DNA of 64,000 nucleotides from Halocynthiibacter namhaensis (lineage in GTDB: Bacteria > Pseudomonadota > Alphaproteobacteria > Rhodobacterales > Rhodobacteraceae): the NCBI RefSeq assembly GCF_000812685.1, contig NZ_JWIF01000016.1, positions 1 to 64,000 of the forward strand. The letters run 5' to 3'. Shown in pieces: positions 53,448-62,029 of the stretch (its first letter is position 1; the number at the start of each line of letters is the position of its first letter). The notes beneath the pieces are model-generated. The model saw only the letters and a list, made by a program, of their open reading frames with translations, did not search any database and was not told the DNA's origin. A program made the translations under genes and the position numbers.

Positions 53448-53651
53448 ATGAACCGTATTTCCGGCACTTGCTTCTTGGTCATAACACTGGGGGGCGTATA
53501 TATGTGGGAACCTGAAACCTGGCATCACGAGCGTTTTCCAATCGCAGTAATTGGAATGATCATTTTTATATATTTCGGAGATACATTGGGTTTACTCTTC
53601 TCACGAATCTCGATCCGCGTCAGAAAAATGATCGGCAACTTCTTTCAATAA
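53448..53651 (+). CDS. Possible small membrane protein
   Basis: A 67-residue frame with two hydrophobic stretches (TCFLVITLGGVYMW and AVIGMIIFIYFGDTLGLLF) and a basic C terminus (RISIRVRKMIG), consistent with a small inner-membrane protein. The ribosome site is weak (gagattag). Family not recognised. Confidence 0.45.
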   Translation: MNRISGTCFLVITLGGVYMWEPETWHHERFPIAVIGMIIFIYFGDTLGLLFSRISIRVRKMIGNFFQ

Positions 53652-53685
53652 CGGCGCTTCCAGCGGGGAAATGCCAATCATCTCC

Positions 53686-53723
53686 CCAAAAACAGAACGG
53701 GCCCGTCATTGCTGACGAGCCCA
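53686..53723 (-). terminator. Terminator of mscL
   Basis: On the minus strand GGGCTCGTCA-GCAA-TGACGGGCCC is followed by GTTCTGTTTTT. One mismatch in the stem. Confidence 0.75.
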
Positions 53724-53784
53724 AACCTGTATGCGGAGGGTTACCGGAGTAATTTACCTGCGCCCCCCGTCTGCACGATATACT

Positions 53785-54219
53785 TTACTTCTTAACAAGA
53801 GAATCGCGGATCTCAAGCAAAACATCGATCTCACTTGGTCCAGCGGGGGTTTCCGCCGCAATTTCTTCTTCTTTTTTCGCTGCGGCCTCTTTTACCTTGT
53901 TCAGGTAGCGCACCATCATGAAGACAACCCAAGCAATAATCAGGAAATTGACGACCGCCATCATGAAGGCACCCCAAGCAAAGGCCGCGGCCCCTGCTTC
54001 GCGCGCAGCTTCCAATGATGCATAAACCGTGCCGTCACCGCCTAGGATGATGAACTTATTGGTAAAATCAACACCGCCCGTAAACAGACCAACGATTGGA
54101 TTGATCAAATCAGAAACCAGAGATTTCACAATCGCTGTGAAAGCTGCACCAATGATCAGACCAACAGCCATATCCATGACGTTGCCTTTTGCGATGAAGT
54201 CCTTGAATTCTTTTAACAT
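53785..54219 (-). CDS. mscL: Large-conductance mechanosensitive channel
   Basis: A 144-residue pentameric channel opening under osmotic down-shock. It has the N-terminal amphipathic helix [22 protein letters not shown]1 ([22 protein letters not shown] in part), a periplasmic loop, TM2 ([20 protein letters not shown] in part) and a charged C-terminal coiled coil. The start at 54219 has AAGGAA upstream; the open frame to 54357 is fortuitous. Confidence 0.97.
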   Translation of the reverse strand: MLKEFKDFIAKGNVMDMAVGLIIGAAFTAIVKSLVSDLINPIVGLFTGGVDFTNKFIILGGDGTVYASLEAAREAGAAAFAWGAFMMAVVNFLIIAWVVFMMVRYLNKVKEAAAKKEEEIAAETPAGPSEIDVLLEIRDSLVKK

Positions 54220-54382
54220 TTCTTGTTTCCTTATGTACAAGCCCCAGTGGCTGTTCGCCTGCGCAGATGTATACTGCACCCGGCGCACATATCCAAACCT
54301 GTTCTCGGGGGAAATCGTGCCTACATTTCCCCAATCGGTATAAATGACAGAATTCACACGCCCGACTTAAAAAGGAAACACC

Positions 54383-55078
54383 ATGTCTGATCTTTCTCAA
54401 TTTTCCATTACCTCCCGTTGGCCTGCTGCAAATGCGGATGTGATCCAACTGTATTCCTTCCCCACACCGAACGGCGTGAAGATCTCCATCGCTTTGGAAG
54501 AACTTGGATTGGCTTATGAACCCCATCTTGTGACACTGTCTGATGCCGATGTGCAAAGCCCCGAATTTCTATCCCTCAACCCCAACAACAAAATCCCTGC
54601 GATCATTGATCCAAATGGCCCCGATGGTGCCCCGGTTGGTCTATTTGAAAGTGGCGCGATCTTGATTTATCTCGCTGAAAAAACCGGCAAGTTGATGCCC
54701 CAAGGTGCTGGCAAATACGAAGTTCTAAAGTGGCTGATGTTCCAAATGGGCGGCCTTGGCCCGATGTTGGGTCAGCTTGGGTATTTCTACAAATTCGCGG
54801 GTTCGGAAATCGAAGACCCGCGCCCACGTGACCGGTATATCGGCGAAGCCAAACGCCTGCTTGCGGTTCTGGATAAGCAAATGGAAGGTCGCGATTGGAT
54901 TGCGGGTGAATACTCCATCGCAGACATCGCGATTGTGCCTTGGTTGCGTGCTTTGGATTTCTATGGCGCGAAAGAGCTACTGGAATTCGACAAACATACG
55001 AATGTCGTCGCATGGCTAGAACGTTTTATGGACCGCCCCGCTGTGCAAAAAGGTCTCAAGATTCCTCAGGTCGGTTAA
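54383..55078 (+). CDS. Glutathione S-transferase (YfcG/YghU-like)
   Basis: A 231-residue cytosolic GST. The N-terminal thioredoxin-like domain has IQLYSFPTPNGVKISIALEE with the catalytic region, NPNNKIPAI with the cis-Pro, and FESGAILIYLAEKTG. The C-terminal helical domain has DWIAGEYSIADIAIVPWL, with the N-capping Asp box. It resembles the disulphide-bond reductase type GSTs. AAAGGA upstream. Convergent with ytoQ. Confidence 0.92.
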   Translation: MSDLSQFSITSRWPAANADVIQLYSFPTPNGVKISIALEELGLAYEPHLVTLSDADVQSPEFLSLNPNNKIPAIIDPNGPDGAPVGLFESGAILIYLAEKTGKLMPQGAGKYEVLKWLMFQMGGLGPMLGQLGYFYKFAGSEIEDPRPRDRYIGEAKRLLAVLDKQMEGRDWIAGEYSIADIAIVPWLRALDFYGAKELLEFDKHTNVVAWLERFMDRPAVQKGLKIPQVG

Positions 55079-55110
55079 CCATACAGCGATAGGACGACGA
55101 GATAACACAT

Positions 55111-55149
55111 GAACACACGCGATTACATTGAATGCAATCGCGTGTGTTC
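55111..55149. terminator. Long perfect hairpin between convergent genes
   Basis: gaacacacgcgatt (55111-55124) pairs perfectly with aatcgcgtgtgttc (55136-55149) around an 11-nt loop. There is no T-run on either strand. It sits between the GST and ytoQ stops and probably acts as a 3' barrier for both transcripts. Confidence 0.6.
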
Positions 55150-55157
55150 AGGCCCGG

Positions 55158-55607
55158 TCAAACAGGCAACTCACCACTTAGAACATAACGCAAGATCTCA
55201 GCGACCTGACGTGGGTCTTCGCATACGGCCAGTGCCGCCGCGTCAACTTCCTTCAGCGCATGTTGGTGATCCGCGCCATGCAGCACAATCACGCTTTTGC
55301 CCAAAGCCGCAGCATAGCCTGCGTCAAAAGCCGCGTTCCATTGTTTGTATTTCTCACCAAAACGCACGACCACCACATCCGCATCGGCAATGCCTTTACG
55401 CGTGCGAATTGCGTTGACTTTCGCGCCCAAATTATCGTGCCAGAATTTCTTTTCTTCCGCACCTAAGATCGCCACACCGCAATCATCGGACGATGCGTGA
55501 TCCGTCACCGGAGCAGAAAAACTCACGTCCAGGTCTGCCGCACCTTGCATGATTTCTTCGCGCCAATTTGTGTGGATCTCTCCCGAGAGGTAAACATTCA
55601 ATGTCAT
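55158..55607 (-). CDS. ytoQ: YtoQ family protein
   Basis: A 149-residue nucleoside-deoxyribosyltransferase-like protein. Landmarks: LNVYLSGEIHTNWR at the N terminus, FSAPVTDHASSD, GAEEKKFWHDNLGAKVNAIRT (in part), the ADVVVVRFGEKYKQWNAAFDAG segment (in part) and EVDAAALAVCEDPRQV. Biochemical role unknown. Complete. Confidence 0.92.
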   Translation of the reverse strand: MTLNVYLSGEIHTNWREEIMQGAADLDVSFSAPVTDHASSDDCGVAILGAEEKKFWHDNLGAKVNAIRTRKGIADADVVVVRFGEKYKQWNAAFDAGYAAALGKSVIVLHGADHQHALKEVDAAALAVCEDPRQVAEILRYVLSGELPV

Positions 55608-55682
55608 CGCTGTGTCCCATCTGTGTCAAAGCCAATGTGGCGTATCTTAAACCATCCCCTATTCAGTGCCAGCCAAAACAGA

Positions 55683-56324
55683 TCAAAGCACCAATTCTGC
55701 CGGAATCAAGCCACGCAAACTGTTGCCACAAAAGATCTTGGATTCGGTGAGGTCACGCAGGGATAATCGCGCAACCTTCGCCTGATCCGTCGCAAGCAAA
55801 TCCGCACGTAAAACCCCCGGCAAAGCCCCAGCGGATACAGGGGGTGTCAACAGCATGCCCTTGTCATCCTTCACAAAAATATTGGTGATTGCGCCTTCAG
55901 CAACAGCCCCGCGCGTGTTCAAGAAAAGCACTTCATCAATGCCGGATGGCATATCTGCGCGGGCTTGGTCATAGATCGCACGCTGAGATGTTTTCATCCC
56001 CCGCCAGATGTCTTTTTCATCAATGGCACCTTTGGACATCATGACCTTCCACGAGGCGGCGGCGACGGTCACTGGGGACGTCGTTAATGACAGGCCCTGT
56101 CGGGTCAGCGCGAACCGACATCGCAGGGCAACATTGGACGATATTTGCGCCGCCATTTCGCGCGCTTCAGGCGCAGAATAGGCAAAGCCCAAACGCCCGG
56201 CAGCCAAGCACATGCGGCCCACGTGACGTTCCAAGCGCGGCATCACACCATCGGCGGTGCGCAAAAATGTTTCAATTATTTCAATCTCCTCTGGGATCAA
56301 ATCTCGGCGTATCGGGCTTTCCAC
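55683..56324 (-). CDS. pabC: Aminotransferase class IV, 4-amino-4-deoxychorismate lyase-like
   Basis: A 213-residue PLP enzyme, short for the class. The PLP Lys region is seen as VMMSKGAIDEKDIWRGMKTSQ (in part), and the C-terminal loop LLTPPVSAGALPGVLRADLL matches family IV. With the adjoining pabB it should make 4-aminobenzoate for folate. It overlaps the end of pabB by 28 nt if the Met at 56324 is used, so a later start is possible, though none is obvious. Confidence 0.85.
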   Translation of the reverse strand: MESPIRRDLIPEEIEIIETFLRTADGVMPRLERHVGRMCLAAGRLGFAYSAPEAREMAAQISSNVALRCRFALTRQGLSLTTSPVTVAAASWKVMMSKGAIDEKDIWRGMKTSQRAIYDQARADMPSGIDEVLFLNTRGAVAEGAITNIFVKDDKGMLLTPPVSAGALPGVLRADLLATDQAKVARLSLRDLTESKIFCGNSLRGLIPAELVL

Positions 56325-57445
56325 AATGCTTCCTCATATTCACTGGGGGCAGTGCTGTCCCAGACAACGCCGCCGCCTACATTCAAACGCACACGCCCCT
56401 CATCAAACAGACTAAGGGTACGGATGGCCACGTTGAAGCTGCGCTGCCCGCCTGGGCCAGACCATCCAATCGCGCCACAATATATACCACGCGGGGAATC
56501 TTCGAGGTCATCAATGATTTCCATCGCACGGATCTTTGGAGCACCCGTGATGGACCCGCAGGGAAACAGGGCGCGGAAGATCTCAGCCAGACCTTGATCC
56601 GGCGCCAATTGCGCACGCACACGGCTGACCATTTGGTGCACAGTGGCGAATGTTTGCACGTCGAACAGTTCCGGCACTGTCACCGTGCCCGGCATCGAAA
56701 CCCGACTGATATCATTGCGCAAAAGATCAACAATCATCAAGTTTTCTGCGCGGTTTTTCTCATCGTTTTGCAGCCATTTTATGCGCGCTGCATCTTCCTC
56801 AGACGACAAGCCACGCGCAACCGTTCCCTTCATGGGCAGGGTCTCAATCATGCGCCCATCGGTGCGAAAAAACAGTTCTGGTGAGCGAGACAAAAACTGT
56901 GCGCCGCCCAAATCAACATAGGCCCCGTGCTGCACTTTCTGGCGATCAACCAATTGCGCATAAAGCGCCTTAGCATCCCCAGACATCTGGCTGTCCATGG
57001 GGAAGGTCAGGTTGATCTGATAACAATCGCCGGACCCAATATAGTGCTTCACCTCGTCAAACGCCCTGCGATACCGTGCAAGGTCCCAACGCGGCGCGGG
57101 ACCCGACAGCTCAGCCGCACCGGACATCTCCGCGCCGCCCGGCAGAGGTTCATCAAAGACGCCAAAGCACAAAAGGGGGGTATCACGGGTTGTGGGCATA
57201 CGACCACGCAGCTTATCAATCAGCGCATAACCCAACTCATATGACGCAAAACCCGCCAACCATTCGCCAGATTTCTCGGCATCATTCAACGCAAGCAATG
57301 CCGCGGGAACATCTTCGGCCGTATCGGCAGAAATCACACGTTTAGGCGCACGAAACCATGTTCCACCCGCATCCTGCCCCAATAGGCCATCATCAAAGAA
57401 AATCTCGCCTTGCACGCAATCGCCTTTCAGTTCCGGCCCAGTCAT
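56297..57445 (-). CDS. pabB: Aminodeoxychorismate synthase component I
   Basis: A 382-residue chorismate-binding enzyme. The C-terminal catalytic block contains YQINLTFPM, SRSPELFF, PMKGTVARG, the ENLMIVDLLRNDISR segment, LFPCGSITGAPKIRAMEII (in part) and GIYCGAIGW. It is shorter than stand-alone anthranilate synthase and lacks the glutamine amidotransferase partner nearby. It aminates chorismate for p-aminobenzoate and is coupled to the downstream lyase-like gene. Confidence 0.93.
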   Translation of the reverse strand: MTGPELKGDCVQGEIFFDDGLLGQDAGGTWFRAPKRVISADTAEDVPAALLALNDAEKSGEWLAGFASYELGYALIDKLRGRMPTTRDTPLLCFGVFDEPLPGGAEMSGAAELSGPAPRWDLARYRRAFDEVKHYIGSGDCYQINLTFPMDSQMSGDAKALYAQLVDRQKVQHGAYVDLGGAQFLSRSPELFFRTDGRMIETLPMKGTVARGLSSEEDAARIKWLQNDEKNRAENLMIVDLLRNDISRVSMPGTVTVPELFDVQTFATVHQMVSRVRAQLAPDQGLAEIFRALFPCGSITGAPKIRAMEIIDDLEDSPRGIYCGAIGWSGPGGQRSFNVAIRTLSLFDEGRVRLNVGGGVVWDSTAPSEYEEALWKARYAEI

Positions 57446-57484
57446 AGCCCGGAATAGGTTTCCCGCAAGATGATAATCCGACGT

Positions 57485-58525
57485 TTAGCCAGTCACAAGC
57501 GCCCGCTGATCATCGCGCCCCATAGAAAGCAAACGTGGCGTCTGGGCTTGTTCGTCTTGGAAGCCCGCCTTATTCGACATGCCCCGCCAATTTGCCGTCA
57601 GTAAGCTTTGCGCCACCGCCCCACCAAGCGTTCCCCCCGGTCCCAACACGATAAACACATCCGGCATAAATTCACGCGCCGCCACCCGCAGAGCCGCCGT
57701 AAAATCGTAAGGTTCATAAACCTGATGCCCCAGGGTGTAATCCCAAAGCGCATGCCTATTCACAGCACCAGGAGCCCAAATCGCCCCACGCCCATCAATC
57801 AAAGGCACCTCAGGTTGACCAAACATACTAGCACCCAGACGCGCACGCCCTTGTTCCGCCACGGGTTTCTGCAAATGCGTATGGAACCCGGCGTGATTGG
57901 GCAAGCGCATGGGAAACCTATCTTCCAATCTTGGCATTTCACGTTCGAACGCAACTAGCCCTGCTTCATTCCCGGCCAAAACCAACATCCCACCAAGGTC
58001 AATCGACAGCCCCAACACATGATCCGCCCGCGTCGAAACCTCAGCGCATTTCGCAAAAACCTCGCCTCGACGACCTGGGACTTCCACCCAATTATCATCC
58101 ACAAACGGGTAAATAATTTGCCCACCAATCAGGTTCTCCTGCATCAGCGTGCCCATGGTGTTCACCACCTCAAACCCGCCCATCGGCGACAGTGCACCCC
58201 CACAGGCCAACGCGATATACCAACCCATGGAATTGCCTGTCACAGCCAAAATATCGAACTTATCGCGGTCAATCGCCTGAAAATCTGCCAAAGCCGCCGC
58301 ATAAATCAAAGGCGAGGCATGATCACCGCGCGTATGTTTCGCACCAGAAAACCGTTCAGCCCCATCAAGCGCCGTCACAGCTTCCTGCCCCGTCTGCGCC
58401 CGAAACGCGTCAAACTGCGCAAACATTTCAGCTTTATCCGCATGGTTGCGCGTTAAATATCCAAGCTCGGCTTTATTGTAAGTGCCCCGTCCCGGGGCCA
58501 CGACAACTGCGGTCAATTTTGACAT
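57485..58525 (-). CDS. FabD-like acyl-carrier-protein S-malonyltransferase family protein
   Basis: A 346-residue acyltransferase-fold protein. The nucleophile elbow reads VTGNSMGWYIAL, so Asn replaces the usual His of GHSxG. The second His may be in NHAGFHTHL, about 110 residues later. The late GPGGTLGG loop is also typical. It starts 0 nt after the stop of the fused E1 gene, so it is tightly linked to a 2-oxoacid dehydrogenase rather than fatty-acid genes. Substrate uncertain; FabD itself is likely elsewhere. Confidence 0.75.
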   Translation of the reverse strand: MSKLTAVVVAPGRGTYNKAELGYLTRNHADKAEMFAQFDAFRAQTGQEAVTALDGAERFSGAKHTRGDHASPLIYAAALADFQAIDRDKFDILAVTGNSMGWYIALACGGALSPMGGFEVVNTMGTLMQENLIGGQIIYPFVDDNWVEVPGRRGEVFAKCAEVSTRADHVLGLSIDLGGMLVLAGNEAGLVAFEREMPRLEDRFPMRLPNHAGFHTHLQKPVAEQGRARLGASMFGQPEVPLIDGRGAIWAPGAVNRHALWDYTLGHQVYEPYDFTAALRVAAREFMPDVFIVLGPGGTLGGAVAQSLLTANWRGMSNKAGFQDEQAQTPRLLSMGRDDQRALVTG

Positions 58526-60724
58526 TTACTTGCCCTCCCAAAGCTTGATCGCGGCCTGTGCAATACTGTCAGCTGACGGCATCGTCGCGGCATAGGCGGG
58601 GCCTGTGGCGATAAAACTGTCTTCCGCTGCCAGGCGCGCCGATGGTAAATCGCAACGTTCATGCAGCATCGAAAGCAAGGCTTCTGATTGGCTGCCTGTC
58701 GTACGGCATTCATCAACCACCAGCACTTTTTCAGCTCCTTCAATCGCCGCCAATATTCCATCTACAGGCATGGGCGCAAGCCAACGTATATCAATCACAC
58801 GCGTCTGAATTCCCTTGTCGGCCAAAGTTTTAGCCGCTTGTTGCGACAGGTAATTCCCATTGCCATAGGTCACAATCGCCAATGACCCATCGCCTGTAAC
58901 ACCAACTTCGCCCAGCGAAATTTTCTCATCGGGCGCGGGGTACATATCCATCCAGGCCCCGTCTTTAGAACCGTCTTTCGCATCATGCAAATCCCGCATC
59001 GGATACAGCGCAATCGGCTCCACAAACACAACAACGCGCTGCTCCTCACGTGCCAAGCGCACACATTCGCGCAGCATTTTCGCCGCATCCGCACCGTGGC
59101 TTGGGCAAGCAATAATCACACCTAGAATATCACGCAAAACGGCCAAGGAATTGTCATTGTGGAAATGCCCACCAAAACCCTTTTGATAGCCAAGCCCAGC
59201 AATCCGCAGCACCATTGGGTTGGTATATTGACCGTTTGAGAAAAACGAAAGCGTCGCAGCCTCGCCCCGAATTTGGTCTTCCGCATTATGCAGATAAGCC
59301 AAAAATTGGATCTCAGGCATCGGCACAAACCCGTTATGCGCCATGCCAATAGCCAGCCCCAAAATCGACTGTTCATCCAGCAATGTGTCAATCACCCGGT
59401 CCGGCCCAAAGCGATCACACAGCTTCTGGGTCACCCCGTAAACCCCACCTTTTTGGCCAACATCTTCGCCCATCACGGCGATTTCACGATGTTCTAACAT
59501 CAGATCCGTCAGCGCCCAGTTGATCAGACGTGACATGGGCTGCGGCTCATTCATCGCGCGTAAATCGCTTTTTCCAAACGCCTTTTCACGATCCGCAACC
59601 GCAACCCCATTGCTTGGCGCACAGTCACGTTTCGGCGGAATGATACTGGCCATCACATCTTCTGCGGTTTTCAACCTTGGCCGCGTCACAACCTGTTCCG
59701 CAACCCGCGTACATTGCGCCTCGGCCTCGAGATAAATCGCTTTGATCTCATCCGCAGACAACACGCCCGCATCCCGCAAAAGCCGCGCCGAATGCATCAA
59801 AGGATCCTCCGCCTCCCAGGCTTCAAAGATATCCTTCGACAGATAAGTCTGCTGCATGTCCGACCCGGCATGCCCGTACAGACGTACCAAAGTCAGATGC
59901 AAAAATGCCGGTTTCTTTTGGGTCCGTACGTAATCCGCAGCCTCACGCGCCGCACGCCAGGTGTCATAAATATCCAACCCATTGGCGTGGAAATACTTCA
60001 ACCCCGGACGGTTCTCATAATTCGCCGCAACCCATCCGCGCGGCGTGCGTGTAGAAATGCCAATCCCATTGTCCTCACAGACAAACAGCAAAGGCATCGG
60101 AACCGACTGAAAAGACGTCCAACACGCCGTGTTAATCGCCCCCTGCGCTGTAGAATGGTTCGATGAGGCATCGCCAAAAGAACACATCACAATGCTGTCG
60201 TCCTGCAACACCTGGTGTTCCGGCTTCACACGTTTCGCAAGCCCCACAGAATAGGCCGCACCAACCGCTTTCGGCAAATGCGAAGCAATCGTCGATGTCT
60301 GCGGCGGAATATTTAAAGCCTTTGATCCCAACACCTTATGGCGCCCCCCCGAGATCGGATCCTCCACAGATGTCGCAAAGCTTAGCAACATATCCCAAGC
60401 TGGCGTCGTGCCCGGAACTTGGGCTGATCGACGCGTCTGAAACGCCCCATCGCGGTAATGCAAAAACGCCATATCATCGGGGCGCAACGCGGATGCGACC
60501 GCCGCCATACCCTCGTGACCGGAAGACCCAATCGTGTAATACCCCTGCCCCGCAGCCTGCATTTTGCGAGAGCGGCGATCAAGATTGCGCGACAGACATT
60601 GCGCCCGGAAAATCGCGACGGCTTCATCCGCAGCCAAAGGCCCATCAGCCGCCGCCCCACCGGGCAATGCCCCCGATGTCAACCGCTCAAGAAACGCCTC
60701 ATGCACAATATCCGCGCGATCCAT
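58526..60724 (-). CDS. Fused alpha/beta E1 component of a 2-oxoacid dehydrogenase (ThDP-dependent)
   Basis: A 732-residue fusion. The N-terminal half (about 20-370) is an E1-alpha with the ThDP motif GDASSNHSTAQGAINTA (in part) ending in an EDN segment, and YYTIGSSGHEGM at the start. The C-terminal half (about 395-730) is E1-beta, with MGEDVGQKGGVYGVT, the DEQSILGLAIGMAHNG segment and RWLAPMP near the end. E2 and E3 genes are absent here. Candidate substrates are branched-chain 2-oxoacids or 2-oxoadipate; the neighbouring glutaryl-CoA dehydrogenase makes the latter attractive. The fused form is unusual next to the common two-gene E1. Confidence 0.88.
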   Translation of the reverse strand: MDRADIVHEAFLERLTSGALPGGAAADGPLAADEAVAIFRAQCLSRNLDRRSRKMQAAGQGYYTIGSSGHEGMAAVASALRPDDMAFLHYRDGAFQTRRSAQVPGTTPAWDMLLSFATSVEDPISGGRHKVLGSKALNIPPQTSTIASHLPKAVGAAYSVGLAKRVKPEHQVLQDDSIVMCSFGDASSNHSTAQGAINTACWTSFQSVPMPLLFVCEDNGIGISTRTPRGWVAANYENRPGLKYFHANGLDIYDTWRAAREAADYVRTQKKPAFLHLTLVRLYGHAGSDMQQTYLSKDIFEAWEAEDPLMHSARLLRDAGVLSADEIKAIYLEAEAQCTRVAEQVVTRPRLKTAEDVMASIIPPKRDCAPSNGVAVADREKAFGKSDLRAMNEPQPMSRLINWALTDLMLEHREIAVMGEDVGQKGGVYGVTQKLCDRFGPDRVIDTLLDEQSILGLAIGMAHNGFVPMPEIQFLAYLHNAEDQIRGEAATLSFFSNGQYTNPMVLRIAGLGYQKGFGGHFHNDNSLAVLRDILGVIIACPSHGADAAKMLRECVRLAREEQRVVVFVEPIALYPMRDLHDAKDGSKDGAWMDMYPAPDEKISLGEVGVTGDGSLAIVTYGNGNYLSQQAAKTLADKGIQTRVIDIRWLAPMPVDGILAAIEGAEKVLVVDECRTTGSQSEALLSMLHERCDLPSARLAAEDSFIATGPAYAATMPSADSIAQAAIKLWEGK

Positions 60725-60781
60725 GATTTATCCTTCCGGGGCCACTTGCCCCTTTCTTTTCAGTATAAATATCCCGGGGGT

Positions 60782-60800
60782 GTGGGGGCAGCGCCCCCAC
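60782..60800 (-). terminator. GC-rich hairpin with preceding CCCGGGGG motif
   Basis: gtgggggc (60782-60789) pairs with gcccccac (60793-60800). It is preceded by aaatatcccggggg, which resembles aaatactccgggg at 46384-46396. It lies between gcdH and the E1 gene and, as I recall, such motifs are dispersed in Rhodobacterales genomes. Confidence 0.5.
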
Positions 60801-60811
60801 CTACCTATTCT

Positions 60812-62026
60812 TTAGAAGAACGCCTGCAAACCAGTTTGCGCACGTCCAATGATCAGCGCATGCACATCATGCGTGCCCTCATAGGTGTTCACAGTTTCCA
60901 GGTTCACCATGTGGCGGATCACGTGGAAATCAAGGCTGATACCGTTGCCGCCATGCATATCGCGCGACATACGCGCCACATCCAAGGCCTTGCCACAGTT
61001 GTTACGCTTCATGATCGAAATCATTTCGGGCGCAGCATTGCCTTCATCCATCAAACGACCAACCCGCAGGCTGCCCTGCAAGCCAAGGGTAATCTCGGTC
61101 TGCATGTCTGCCAATTTCTTTTGGAACAGCTGCGTTTGCGCCAAAGGTTTGTTGAACTGCTTGCGGTCCAAACCATATTGCAAAGCCGCATGCCAGCAAG
61201 CTTCAGCAGCCCCCATAGCACCCCAAGAAATGCCATAACGCGCGCGGTTCAAACAGCCAAACGGGCCTTTCAGACCTTCAACATTTGGCAGCAGCGCATC
61301 TTCGCCAACTTCCACATCCGCCATCACGATTTCACCGGTGATAGAGGCGCGCAGCGACATTTTATTTTCAATCTTCGGCGCGGACAGACCTTTGGTGCCC
61401 TTATCCAAGATAAAGCCACGGATCTTGCCGCCATGGGCTTCAGACTTCGCCCAAACCACAAACACATCCGCGATCGGCGCGTTCGAAATCCACATTTTGG
61501 ACCCGTTCAGAACGTAGCCACCATCGGTCTTTTTCGCGACGGTCTTCATACCCGCAGGGTCAGAACCCGCGTCAGGCTCCGTCAGGCCGAAACAGCCGAT
61601 GGACGTGCCCGCAGCCAGACCCGGAAGGTATTTTTTACGTTGTTCTTCAGATCCATACGCATAGATCGGATACATCACCAAACTCGATTGCACGGACATC
61701 ATGGACCGATATCCACTGTCCACACGCTCCACTTCGCGCGCGACCAAACCATAGGCCACATAGCTGGATCCAAGCCCGCCATATTCCTCAGGCACCGTAA
61801 TTCCCAGCAAGCCCATCTCGCCCATTTCCGCGAAAATCGCGGGGTCGGTTTCTTCATTCGCGAAGGCATTGGTCACGCGTGGCGCAAGTTTTTCCTGCGC
61901 ATATGCCGCCGCCGCGTCACGCATCATGCGTTCGTCTTCGGACAGTTGCTCGTCCATACGGAAGGCATCTTCCCAGGTGAACTTTGCAAGATCTGGTTTG
62001 CTTTGTGGGGACAGATTTCCAGCCAT
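60812..62026 (-). CDS. gcdH: Glutaryl-CoA dehydrogenase
   Basis: A 404-residue FAD acyl-CoA dehydrogenase that oxidises and decarboxylates glutaryl-CoA to crotonyl-CoA. Family landmarks: [28 protein letters not shown], the [16 protein letters not shown] stretch, [13 protein letters not shown], and the catalytic Glu in [20 protein letters not shown]. The last segment is nearly that of mitochondrial GCDH. It follows the aminotransferase gene by 3 nt. Confidence 0.95.
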   Translation of the reverse strand: MAGNLSPQSKPDLAKFTWEDAFRMDEQLSEDERMMRDAAAAYAQEKLAPRVTNAFANEETDPAIFAEMGEMGLLGITVPEEYGGLGSSYVAYGLVAREVERVDSGYRSMMSVQSSLVMYPIYAYGSEEQRKKYLPGLAAGTSIGCFGLTEPDAGSDPAGMKTVAKKTDGGYVLNGSKMWISNAPIADVFVVWAKSEAHGGKIRGFILDKGTKGLSAPKIENKMSLRASITGEIVMADVEVGEDALLPNVEGLKGPFGCLNRARYGISWGAMGAAEACWHAALQYGLDRKQFNKPLAQTQLFQKKLADMQTEITLGLQGSLRVGRLMDEGNAAPEMISIMKRNNCGKALDVARMSRDMHGGNGISLDFHVIRHMVNLETVNTYEGTHDVHALIIGRAQTGLQAFF

Positions 62027-62029
62027 GGT

